Positions 1 to 5,179 of a DNA stretch of 5,179 bases are shown one piece after another. The stretch comes from Desulfobacteraceae bacterium (lineage in GTDB: Bacteria > Desulfobacterota > Desulfobacteria > Desulfobacterales > BuS5), in assembly GCA_030592105.1 (NCBI GenBank), contig JAUVKE010000199.1, forward strand, positions 1 through 5,179, read 5' to 3'. The notes below the pieces were generated by a model. That model saw nothing but the letters and a program-made list of their open reading frames with translations. It searched no databases and had not been told where the DNA came from. The position numbers and the translations under genes are program-made. How positions within the stretch are numbered: position 1 is the stretch's first letter; each line of letters opens with the position of its first letter.

Positions 1-100
1 TCTATTTACCATAAGCGTGAGGAATACCGAACATATTGGTAAAATAATTAGTGGTTTAAAGGGAATTAAGGGGATTATTGATATCGAGCGGATGAGGTAG
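1..100 (+). CDS. RelA/SpoT-family (p)ppGpp synthetase/hydrolase, C-terminal end only
   Basis: Reading from base 2, an open frame of 32 codons ends at TAG (98-100). The peptide begins LFTISVRNTEHIGKI and ends GLKGIKGIIDIERMR. The pattern of a beta strand, a V-R-N/D-x-x-H-I/L turn, a helix, then K-G-I/V-x-x-I/V-x-R is typical of the last half of the ACT domain that closes long RelA/SpoT proteins, which make and degrade the alarmone (p)ppGpp. The ACT domain is a regulatory module, so nothing catalytic is visible here. The rest of the gene lies upstream of the window. In many Gram-negatives spoT follows gmk and rpoZ, which predicts those genes to the left. It converges on rpmB. Other ACT-domain proteins are possible because only one short segment can be seen. 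Confidence 0.7.
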   Translation, partial: LFTISVRNTEHIGKIISGLKGIKGIIDIERMR

Positions 101-102
101 TA

Positions 103-125
103 GGGGCAATCCCTTGTGGTTGCCC
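103..125. repeat. GGGGCAA...TTGCCC hairpin, dispersed intergenic repeat type
   Basis: Bases 104-111 (GGGCAATC) pair with 118-125 (GGTTGCCC) with one G-T wobble, leaving a 6-nt loop. The segment starts directly behind the relA/spoT stop codon. The motif TAGGGGCAA(C/T)CCCTTGTGGTTGCCC is, from memory, a frequently repeated intergenic element in many bacterial genomes, including Deltaproteobacteria. Only one copy lies in this window, so its repeat nature is inferred, not seen. The hairpin could add to termination of the upstream gene. Confidence 0.5.
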
Positions 126-160
126 ATATTCACACATCAAGGTTGCCCATATTCACATCA
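118..160. repeat. Short tandem direct repeat, two units
   Basis: Unit 1 (118-140) and unit 2 (141-160) both begin GGTTGCCCATATTCACA. Unit 1 carries an extra CA near its end, so the copies are 23 and about 20 bp. The first unit overlaps the right arm of the adjoining hairpin repeat, so the tandem copy looks like a partial duplication of that element's edge. No coding potential is evident. Confidence 0.65.
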
Positions 161-177
161 GCAGTGTACGGTTAGAA

Positions 178-234
178 AAAGGAAAGCTCAATTGTTTTTT
201 CAGCTATTGCGAAAAAACAATTGAGCTTTCCTTT
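178..234. terminator. Perfect 24-bp hairpin, probable bidirectional terminator
   Basis: Bases 178-201 are exactly complementary to 211-234, leaving a 9-nt loop (AGCTATTGC, 202-210). Read on the minus strand, the stem is followed by CCTTTTTCTAAC, which gives a U-run and suits termination of rpmB transcription, whose stop codon is about 25 nt upstream. Read on the plus strand, it closes the relA/spoT transcript, although the trailing U-run there is short (CCTTT). Its place between two convergent genes fits a shared terminator. The stem is longer than most intrinsic terminators. Confidence 0.75.
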
Positions 235-258
235 AGCCCCTGACTGTGCCGGATGAAA

Positions 259-450
259 TTATGGTGCCTTAACGACTTTGCCGGATTTAATACAACTGGT
301 ACATACACTTATCTTTTTTACTCTGCCGTTTGTAATAGCTCTTACTTTTTGAAGGTTAGGATTAAAACGGCGTTTTGTAAGGTTGTGGGCATGACTTACG
401 TTATTGCCCACCATCGGTTTTTTCCCGCATATTTCACATTGTCTTGACAT
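259..450 (-). CDS. rpmB: 50S ribosomal protein L28
   Basis: The 63-residue product is a full-length L28, a small basic protein of the large ribosomal subunit that binds 23S rRNA. It begins [12 protein letters not shown], then [21 protein letters not shown], the family hallmark, and ends with a KVVKAP tail. Two cysteine pairs are present, C5-x-x-C8 and C50-x-x-C53. This is the zinc-ribbon (C+) form; paralogues lacking these cysteines (C-) are known to replace it under zinc limitation in some bacteria. The ATG is preceded by AGAGGT about 8 nt upstream (minus strand), a good ribosome binding site. The gene lies 82 nt downstream of the DUF523 gene on the same strand and could be read from its own promoter in that gap or as part of a common transcript. 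It ends just before the bidirectional hairpin. Confidence 0.97.
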   Translation of the reverse strand: MSRQCEICGKKPMVGNNVSHAHNLTKRRFNPNLQKVRAITNGRVKKISVCTSCIKSGKVVKAP

Positions 451-532
451 ATTGTTTTTACCTCTTTTTCTGGAACATTATTTGTTCGGTGGATTAACAA
501 AAGCTTTTAATCCTTATGGGTGCCTTAATGCT

Positions 533-979
533 TTATATATTTTCAACAAGTATTCCCCACCGCATCAAAAGAGCTGCTGTAACGCCGGTAACAGGGGAAA
601 CCATATTATAGCCATCTGCCAGCGTATATACCGGCATTTTTTTAGCAATTCCACATGAAGGACTTTTAGCTTTTAAAATACAGCGTTTAATATCATGTAT
701 TCTCAGATGTTTCAAGGTAATGTAGGCTCCTTTTATAAAAGCATCTGTTTTATCGTTTCCTGAAATGTCTATAACTTTTGCATTTCCGTCCAATACATCA
801 AACCCATCCCCCCCTGTAATACCGGCAGGTTCCCGAGGAACAGAAAGACCACCTGATGTTTCAGGGCATACAGGTAAAATGTTGTCAAATTTTATTAATT
901 TTATTAATTGTCTGTTTTTTTTGTTTTTGCCGTCATATCTGCAATTGCAGCCAATCAGGCATGCACTTACTCCTATCAT
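533..979 (-). CDS. DUF523/TudS-family protein, putative [4Fe-4S] desulfidase
   Basis: The 148-residue product matches the stand-alone DUF523 family over its whole length. Hallmarks: SACLIG with C7 followed by RYDG (residues 14-17); PVCPE with C38, then GGLSVPREP; DGFDVLDG (59-66); and LKAKSPSCG with C109. In the characterised member TudS, a thiouracil desulfidase, three conserved cysteines hold a [4Fe-4S] cluster whose free iron accepts sulfur from the substrate. C7, C38 and C109 sit in the equivalent motifs, so a cluster is likely, but the true substrate is unknown. One oddity is that the family's usual PRxPAEI is PREPAGI here (G53 in place of Glu). The protein has no signal peptide and is cytoplasmic. 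The ATG has GAGG 4 nt upstream on the minus strand, which supports this start. It lies upstream of rpmB on the same strand and about 200 nt downstream of bamD. Confidence 0.9.
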   Translation of the reverse strand: MIGVSACLIGCNCRYDGKNKKNRQLIKLIKFDNILPVCPETSGGLSVPREPAGITGGDGFDVLDGNAKVIDISGNDKTDAFIKGAYITLKHLRIHDIKRCILKAKSPSCGIAKKMPVYTLADGYNMVSPVTGVTAALLMRWGILVENI

Positions 980-1062
980 TGAACCTCGTTAGTGCCCGCT
1001 TGGAAATGATCTTTTTTGGGCTTGATTTTAATTTCAATAATAGACTGAGCTATAATAATAAC

Positions 1063-1100
1063 GACCTCTGAAACTCGCTGCGCTCAAACACCCAGAGGTC
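1063..1100. repeat. Inverted repeat GACCTCTG/CAGAGGTC with GAGCGCAGCGAG loop
   Basis: Bases 1063-1070 and 1093-1100 are perfect 8-bp inverted arms around a 22-nt loop. On the minus strand the loop contains TTTGAGCGCAGCGAGTTT, a motif I recall as recurrent in intergenic DNA of many bacteria. The element is in the 205-nt gene-free stretch (980-1184) between bamD and the DUF523 gene. On the minus strand it is followed by GTTATTATTAT, so it may terminate the trxA-trxB-bamD transcript, but the trailing run is not a clean U-tract. The same stretch also holds a small palindrome, CTAATT-ACC-AATTAG (1132-1146). I see no gene and no convincing promoter there. Confidence 0.5.
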
Positions 1101-1184
1101 TTTAAATTTCACCATGGCTCAATTCTGACATCTAATTACCAATTAGTTATAAGCAAGCCCTTTTTTTGCGTAAACCCTTAGGCG

Positions 1185-1862
1185 TCAGGGGACAGCTTCT
1201 TTCCCGGTCTGTTTTTCTATCCGCTCTATATGGGCTTCGCATAATGGTATGTATTCCAATGCTTTGTGATTGATACCAAGGTCCGGATATTCTGCCAAAA
1301 TTGTTTTGAATCGATAAAGTGCTGCTTTATATTGTTTTGTTTTATAATAAAAAAAACCCACAGAAAATTCATGGGCAGCAAGATCCTTTTGGCAGGTTTT
1401 GACGTATGCTTCTGCTTTTTGCGTGTATTCACTGTCAGGATAAAAGCTAATAAGCCGTTTAAATGCTTTAATGCAGTCCTGGGTCGGCGTTGGGTCCCTG
1501 TCTGGTGTATTTATCTGCTTCAAATAGCAATGCCCGACCTGGTATAATACATAGGGCATTTTTTCGTTATTTGGATGAAGCTTTTCAAACTCATTATATG
1601 CCAAAACAGCTTCATCATATCTTTTTAATCTATAATATGAATCGGCAATTTTATAATCAGCAAGTACCACCAGGTCGCTGAAGGGGTACCATGTTTTAAG
1701 TTTTTCAAATTTCTCAATGGCAAGGGTATATTGTCTTTTGGTAAATGCGCTTACTCCCTGCTCTGCAAGTTCCCTGGCGGTCTCTTCTTCTTTGGTCTCA
1801 AACCAGGCGCAACCTGAGGAAACAAACAAAAGTAAAATACAAATGGTGATAACACGTTTCAT
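1185..1862 (-). CDS. bamD: Outer membrane protein assembly lipoprotein BamD
   Basis: The product of 225 residues (from the ATG) is a BamD/YfiO-type lipoprotein, the essential partner of BamA in folding beta-barrel proteins into the outer membrane. It starts MKR plus a hydrophobic stretch ending VSSGC, with lipidated Cys18. The lipobox is slightly degenerate, with Ser at -3. TPR-like helical pairs follow, with repeats around residues 32-62, 67-99, 102-142 and 165-197. The DRDPTPTQD...LISFYPDSEY segment is typical of the family. Length is normal. Two starts are possible: GTG at 1877, which overlaps the trxB stop as GTGA and adds five residues (MRNKN), or ATG at 1862, which has a weak GAGA 9 nt upstream and gives a standard lipoprotein signal. 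I prefer the ATG. Four more cysteines (112, 130, 157, 208) follow the lipid cysteine. It is the last gene of the trx operon. Confidence 0.92.
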   Translation of the reverse strand: MKRVITICILLLFVSSGCAWFETKEEETARELAEQGVSAFTKRQYTLAIEKFEKLKTWYPFSDLVVLADYKIADSYYRLKRYDEAVLAYNEFEKLHPNNEKMPYVLYQVGHCYLKQINTPDRDPTPTQDCIKAFKRLISFYPDSEYTQKAEAYVKTCQKDLAAHEFSVGFFYYKTKQYKAALYRFKTILAEYPDLGINHKALEYIPLCEAHIERIEKQTGKEAVP

Positions 1863-1873
1863 ATTTTTATTTC

Positions 1874-2800
1874 TCACAAATTTGTTATATAATGTTCTGC
1901 GGAAAATGCCGCAATGGCCGCATCCCCCACAGCCGTTGCAACCTGGCGTAAAGGAGTGTTGCGTATATCACCGGCCGCAAATACGCCGGCAACAGAAGTC
2001 CGCATGTGTGAATCTGTAATTATAAAACCGTTTTTATCAAGCTCCAGAGCATTTTCAAGAAATTCTATGTTCGGCCGGGTTCCAACCCATATGAAGCATC
2101 CATCCACATTAAGATCTTTTGAATCATTGGTTTTGACATTTTTCAATGTAATGGTATCCACATTTGTCAGGCCGCCCTTTATTCCGGTTACAACAGAATC
2201 CCATATGACTTCTATTTTATCATTTGCAAAGGCGCGTTCCTGAAGTATTTTGGTTGCCCTCAGCTCATCTCTTCGGTGTATAATATAAACTTTTTTTGCA
2301 AATTTGGTAAGGAAAATACTCTCTTGCACCGCAGTATCTCCACCACCCACAGCGGCAACCACGGAATTATGAAAAAAGGGTCCGTCGCATGTTGCACAAA
2401 AAGAGACCCCTTTTCCTAAAAAAATTTCTTCTCCAGGAACATTTAATTTTCTGGGTGACGCTCCCGTTGCAATTATTACGGTGGGGGCGGAAATGTTTTT
2501 ATCAGGAAGAGAAATTTTTTTGATCTTTTTTGAGAAATCAACATTCAGAACTTCATTTGTTTCAATTTCCAGCCCGAACTTACCGGCCTGTTCAGTCATC
2601 CTTTGTGCAAGTTCGGCTCCGGTTATTGTATCAGGAAAGCCGGGGTAATTTTCCAGTGCGTCACTTACACGAATTTGCCCGCCGGGCAACAGCTTTTCTA
2701 TCATTAGTGTCTTTAATCTGGAACGGGACGCATAAAGACCGGCTGTAAGACCTGCAGGGCCGCCTCCTATTATAATGAGGTCATATTCTGGATTGCTCAT
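1874..2800 (-). CDS. trxB: Thioredoxin reductase (NADPH, FAD)
   Basis: The 308-residue product is a complete low-molecular-weight thioredoxin reductase, a cytoplasmic flavoenzyme that passes electrons from NADPH through FAD and a redox disulfide to thioredoxin. Visible motifs in order: FAD-binding GGGPAG (12-17); LPGGQI (38-43); ATGASPR (111-117); the redox pair CATC (C135, C138); the second Rossmann motif GGGDTA (152-157); HRRDELRA (175-182), whose arginines bind the NADPH phosphate in this family and point to NADPH rather than NADH; and the closing FAD motif GVFAAGDI (272-279). The start ATG overlaps the trxA stop in TGATG (1 nt), with GGAG about 10 nt upstream inside trxA, which indicates translational coupling. 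The substrate is almost certainly the thioredoxin encoded immediately upstream. Nothing in the sequence suggests truncation. Confidence 0.97.
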   Translation of the reverse strand: MSNPEYDLIIIGGGPAGLTAGLYASRSRLKTLMIEKLLPGGQIRVSDALENYPGFPDTITGAELAQRMTEQAGKFGLEIETNEVLNVDFSKKIKKISLPDKNISAPTVIIATGASPRKLNVPGEEIFLGKGVSFCATCDGPFFHNSVVAAVGGGDTAVQESIFLTKFAKKVYIIHRRDELRATKILQERAFANDKIEVIWDSVVTGIKGGLTNVDTITLKNVKTNDSKDLNVDGCFIWVGTRPNIEFLENALELDKNGFIITDSHMRTSVAGVFAAGDIRNTPLRQVATAVGDAAIAAFSAEHYITNL

Positions 2801-3138
2801 CAGGCAGATTCTCCAATAACTTTTTTTATGGCCGCTTCTAATTTTGTTTTTGGGACAGCTCCTATAACCTGTTCAGCAATGGAACCGTTTTTAAAAAAAA
2901 TTATGGTGGGGATAGACCTTATTCCATATTTGCCGGGGGTCAGGGGGTTTTCATCAACATTGCATTTTGCAAATTTGATTTTATCACCAAAGTCCACTGC
3001 AAGTTCATCAATTATGGGCCCTATTGCCTTGCACGGTCCGCACCACGGGGCCCAGAAGTCTACCAGCACCGGCTTTTCAGATTTAAGCACTTCAGCATCA
3101 AAGCTTGTATCTGTTATTACTAAAACGTTGTCTGACAT
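2800..3138 (-). CDS. trxA: Thioredoxin
   Basis: The 112-residue product is a single-domain thioredoxin, a small cytoplasmic dithiol carrier that reduces protein disulfides and serves reductases such as ribonucleotide reductase. The active site is canonical: FWAPWCGPC with C33 and C36, the buried Asp27 (VDFW) that tunes the cysteine pKa, and the cis-proline Pro77 in SIPTIIFF opposite the active site. Length is typical. The ATG is preceded by AAGGAA 7 nt upstream on the minus strand, a strong ribosome binding site. It is the first gene of the trxA-trxB-bamD operon, about 55 nt downstream of the predicted transcription start. Cys59 (AKCNVDEN) is an additional non-active-site cysteine. Confidence 0.97.
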   Translation of the reverse strand: MSDNVLVITDTSFDAEVLKSEKPVLVDFWAPWCGPCKAIGPIIDELAVDFGDKIKFAKCNVDENPLTPGKYGIRSIPTIIFFKNGSIAEQVIGAVPKTKLEAAIKKVIGESA

Positions 3139-3200
3139 AATTAGATTCCTTTTGTAAAAGCATAAAAAACAAAATTAATTGGTATAGTAATTTTACGCAG

Positions 3201-3228
3201 AATATAGTAATAAAATATAGTTTGTCAA
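3201..3228 (-). promoter_or_regulatory. Sigma70-type promoter of the trxA-trxB-bamD operon
   Basis: On the minus strand, a perfect -35 box TTGACA (3228-3223) is followed by a 16-nt spacer and TATATT (3206-3201), which matches TATAAT at five of six positions. Predicted transcription start is near 3193-3195, giving a leader of about 55 nt before the trxA ATG. No operator or riboswitch could be recognised in the leader. The match is by eye and untested, but it is the best promoter-like pair in the window. Confidence 0.7.
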
Positions 3229-3249
3229 GATTTCAAAAAAAGTTATAGT
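3222..3249 (+). promoter_or_regulatory. Candidate argS promoter, sharing its -35 region with the trxA promoter
   Basis: On the plus strand, TTGTCA (3222-3227, five of six consensus bases) is followed by a 16-nt spacer and TATAGT (3244-3249, five of six). This would start transcription near 3256-3258 and leave an argS leader of about 120 nt. Its -35 box overlaps that of the divergent trxA promoter by five bases. Weaker alternatives, such as TTGCTG at 3301 with TCTATA at 3325, have poorer -10 matches. Confidence 0.5.
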
Positions 3250-3356
3250 AGTGTTATAGATTTTCAAATAACAGATTTCATACGGTTAGAGCTTAGTTTA
3301 TTGCTGAAATTATTTATGTGACGGTCTATAGCTGTTTAAATTTGTGTTAATCGTAA

Positions 3357-3380
3357 ATGAATGGATTTATTTATATATGA
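3357..3380 (+). other. Seven-codon mini-ORF overlapping the argS start
   Basis: ATG at 3357 opens a frame coding MNGFIYI that stops at TGA 3378-3380, overlapping the argS ATG (3377-3379) in an ATGA junction. It has no clear ribosome binding site and no arginine codons, so an arginine attenuator is not supported. It might couple translation into argS, which itself lacks a good Shine-Dalgarno sequence, or it may be chance in AT-rich DNA. Confidence 0.2.
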
Positions 3381-5038
3381 AACAGAAAATTATGAATCTG
3401 GTGCTTGGAGCTGTGAAAAATGCCTGGGAAAAAGGTGCGTTATCCCCAGCCGATTTACCGGATATACTCGTAGAAGAACCTAAGGTTGTATCCCAGGGTG
3501 ATTTTTCAACAAATATTGCAATGATTATGGCTTCTAAACAGAAAATGGCTCCCAGAAAAATAGCAGAAGTCATTGTTGGATCTTTGGATGATTCTGAGGG
3601 GATAGTGGAAAAAATTGAAGTGGCAGGTCCTGGTTTTATAAATTTTTATATTAATAATTCTGCATGGCATAAGGTTTTACATAAAATTTATGATGAAGAT
3701 TCTCGATATGGGGCCACCCATATGGGAAAAGGGCAAAAAATTCAGGTGGAATTTGTAAGCGCAAACCCCACAGGACCGCTCCATGTGGGACATGGAAGGG
3801 GCGCTGCTGTGGGTGACAGCATGGCCAATATCCTCCAGTTTTGCGGATATAATGTGCAAAGGGAATACTATGTTAATGATTCCGGAAGACAGATAAAAAA
3901 ATTAGGTATGTCCGTATTTTTAAGATACAAAGAGTCTTTTGGGGCTGATCTCCCCTTTCCCGATGATTGTTACCAGGGTGAATATATATGCACCATCGCA
4001 TTACAAATTAAAGAGCTTAAAAAAGATAGCCTGCTTCATCTCCCCGAGGATGAAGCGATATTATATTGTGCCGAATATGCCGCAAAAATCGTTTTGTCGG
4101 AAATCAAAGAAGATTTAGACTCTTTTGGTATTACTTTTGATAACTGGTTCAGCGAACAGAGTCTTTATGATTCAGGAAAGGTGGATTCGGCTTTAGCATA
4201 TTTTGAAAAAAAAGGTATAATTTATAAGAAAGATGGGGCGCTCTGGTTTAAGACCATGGATTTTGGTGATGAAAAAGATCGTGTTGTTGTCAGGCAAAAC
4301 GGTCTTACCACATATTTTGCCTCGGATATTGCTTATCATTATGATAAATTTGATCGGGGGTTCGATGGTGTAATAGATGTCTGGGGTGCGGATCACCATG
4401 GGTATGTCTCTAGAATCGAAGCCTCCATCGAAGCTTCCGGCAAAAACAGGGATGCTTTTAATGTGATTCTTGTTCAGCTTGTTAACCTTCTCCGCGGGGG
4501 GGAACCTGTTGCAATGTCCACCCGTTCAGGTGAATTTGTCAGGCTAAAGGCTGTAATTGAAGAGGTTGGGTCCGATGCAGCCAGATTTATTTTTTTAACA
4601 CGGCACTATGACAGTCCCCTTGATTTTGACCTGGAACTTGCCAGGCAAAAAACAAATGAAAATCCAGTCTATTATGTTCAATATGTTCATGCCAGGATTT
4701 GCAGTATTATGCGTAAGGCTGAAGAAGGAAAAACAAATGAAATTTTGGCGGATGACGCAGTAAAACTGCTCCAGGAGCCGGAAGAGATCAATCTTATTAA
4801 GGCAATGGAGAGGTATCCTGGAGTGGTGGAATCGGGTGCCAGGTTAATGGAGCCCCACAGGATAGCTTTTTATCTGATAAATCTTGCTTCTTGTTTTCAT
4901 ACTTATTATAACAAACACAGGGTGTTGACAGAAGATCCCCTTGTTACCAAAGGCCGCCTTTATCTTATACTGGCTGTTAAAAAGGTTATACGCAGCGGGC
5001 TTATATTGCTGGGTGTTACTGCTCCTGAAAAAATGTAA
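3377..5038 (+). CDS. argS: Arginyl-tRNA synthetase
   Basis: The 553-residue product is a full-length class I arginyl-tRNA synthetase, which charges tRNA(Arg) with arginine using ATP in the cytoplasm. The N-terminal additional domain spans about residues 1-85. The Rossmann core follows, with [13 protein letters not shown] (HIGH motif as HVGH, 136-139), [10 protein letters not shown] (to 173), and WGADHHGY (336-343). The KMSKS loop reads VAMSTRSG (MSTRSG 380-385), so both usual lysines are replaced; arginyl enzymes often lack a canonical KMSKS, with a lysine ahead of HIGH thought to compensate, and K121 is present. The DALR anticodon-binding domain runs from about 430 to the C-terminus, ending in LGVTAPEKM, as is usual. 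The ATG at 3377 is preferred over GTG at 3344 because the longer version adds 11 residues ([11 protein letters not shown]) unlike family N-termini. Neither start has a clear ribosome binding site. It is divergent from the trx operon. Confidence 0.97.
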   Translation: MKQKIMNLVLGAVKNAWEKGALSPADLPDILVEEPKVVSQGDFSTNIAMIMASKQKMAPRKIAEVIVGSLDDSEGIVEKIEVAGPGFINFYINNSAWHKVLHKIYDEDSRYGATHMGKGQKIQVEFVSANPTGPLHVGHGRGAAVGDSMANILQFCGYNVQREYYVNDSGRQIKKLGMSVFLRYKESFGADLPFPDDCYQGEYICTIALQIKELKKDSLLHLPEDEAILYCAEYAAKIVLSEIKEDLDSFGITFDNWFSEQSLYDSGKVDSALAYFEKKGIIYKKDGALWFKTMDFGDEKDRVVVRQNGLTTYFASDIAYHYDKFDRGFDGVIDVWGADHHGYVSRIEASIEASGKNRDAFNVILVQLVNLLRGGEPVAMSTRSGEFVRLKAVIEEVGSDAARFIFLTRHYDSPLDFDLELARQKTNENPVYYVQYVHARICSIMRKAEEGKTNEILADDAVKLLQEPEEINLIKAMERYPGVVESGARLMEPHRIAFYLINLASCFHTYYNKHRVLTEDPLVTKGRLYLILAVKKVIRSGLILLGVTAPEKM

Positions 5039-5063
5039 AACAGAACATCCTTTATAACCAGCA

Positions 5064-5077
5064 TGCCCTGTCGGGCA
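5064..5077 (+). terminator. Small hairpin downstream of argS
   Basis: TGCCC (5064-5068) and GGGCA (5073-5077) form a 5-bp stem with a 4-nt loop, 25 nt after the argS stop. No U-run follows (CAACAAAAT), so a true intrinsic terminator is doubtful. It may instead be a minor structure in a longer transcript. Confidence 0.25.
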
Positions 5078-5137
5078 CAACAAAATATGAAAATGAGATA
5101 GCGGTTAATGACATTTTATAAATTAGTAGAATTCCTT

Positions 5138-5169
5138 AATTCATCATTCATAATTCAAAATTCATCATT
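5138..5169. repeat. AT-rich direct repeat AATTCATCATT
   Basis: AATTCATCATT occurs at 5138-5148 and again at 5159-5169, 21 bp apart, with CATAATTCAA between them, itself a variant of the same unit. Runs of ATTCAT/ATTCATAATTC are, from memory, a widespread type of intergenic repeat, often near repeat-rich or mobile DNA. The array may continue past the window end. Bases 5039-5179 hold no coding frame that I can support. Confidence 0.55.
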
Positions 5170-5179
5170 TTCTTATAAA

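Noticed and set aside
451..532. Separate rpmB promoter in the gap after the DUF523 gene
   Set aside because: The best candidate (-10 TAATGT) lacks a convincing -35 box, so it was not annotated.
404..658. Plus-strand open frame of 84 codons
   Set aside because: It runs antisense across the start of rpmB and the end of the DUF523 gene, has no ribosome binding site and resembles no family; both minus-strand genes are clearly real.
808..814. Run of seven C (and seven G at 4496-4502 in argS) as possible phase-variation tracts
   Set aside because: Both are inside intact frames of housekeeping-type genes with conserved sequence on each side; seven bases is short for slippage switching.
765..1071. 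Plus-strand open frames (765-992 and 856-1071)
   Set aside because: They are antisense to the 5' half of the DUF523 gene, rich in residues expected from its complement, and show no recognisable domain.
1717..2243. Plus-strand frames opposite bamD and trxB
   Set aside because: They are shadows of the strongly supported minus-strand genes, with no start signal or family resemblance.
3149..3160. CTTTTGTAAAAG palindrome beside the trxA ribosome binding site
   Set aside because: It is only A/T-rich pairing with a 2-nt centre; a stable regulatory hairpin is unlikely.
3301..3330. TTGCTG / TCTATA as argS promoter
   Set aside because: The -10 match is only three of six with an 18-nt spacer; the pair at 3222-3249 fits much better.
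3361..3483. Out-of-frame ATG at 3361 opening about 40 codons over the argS start
   Set aside because: It overlaps the argS coding frame, has no family resemblance and is explained by AT-rich chance.

Overview
This window looks like an ordinary housekeeping segment of a low-G+C, didermic, probably anaerobic bacterium, most likely in Desulfobacterota (Desulfobacterales-like). This placement is an inference. It rests on a BamD lipoprotein (so an outer membrane), a stand-alone DUF523/TudS-type iron-sulfur protein, a four-cysteine L28, a complete thioredoxin/thioredoxin reductase pair, and dispersed intergenic repeats of a kind common in that group. No phage, transposase, CRISPR, tRNA or rRNA was seen.

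Layout: (1) Bases 1-100 hold the last 32 codons of a plus-strand gene that reads as the C-terminal ACT domain of a RelA/SpoT (p)ppGpp synthetase/hydrolase. (2) Bases 101-258 are a convergent intergenic region with a GGGGCAA/TTGCCC hairpin repeat, a short tandem duplication and a perfect 24-bp hairpin that probably terminates transcription from both sides. (3) Minus strand: rpmB (L28, 259-450), preceded by a DUF523/TudS-family gene (533-979). (4) Bases 980-1184 have no gene but contain an 8-bp inverted repeat with a 22-nt loop (1063-1100) and a small palindrome. (5) Minus strand, transcribed right to left: trxA (2800-3138), trxB (1874-2800) and bamD (1185-1862 or 1877). These are packed with a 1-nt trxA/trxB overlap and a 0-to-4-nt-scale trxB/bamD junction, so they form one operon. 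(6) Bases 3139-3376 form a divergent promoter region in which the trxA promoter and a candidate argS promoter appear to share one -35 box. (7) Plus strand: argS, arginyl-tRNA synthetase (3377-5038), followed by a short hairpin and an AT-rich repeat up to the window end.

How the genes work together: the trx pair supplies NADPH-driven disulfide reduction in the cytoplasm. bamD, at the tail of the operon, encodes a lipoprotein of the outer-membrane protein assembly machine. rpmB, argS and the relA/spoT end belong to translation and its stringent control. The DUF523 protein may act in sulfur removal from thiolated pyrimidines, by analogy with TudS. I did not find evidence of a new multi-gene system. 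The most worthwhile items for follow-up are the shared -35 divergent promoter, the operon linking thioredoxin to BamD, the DUF523 protein with a substituted motif residue, and the intergenic repeat elements.
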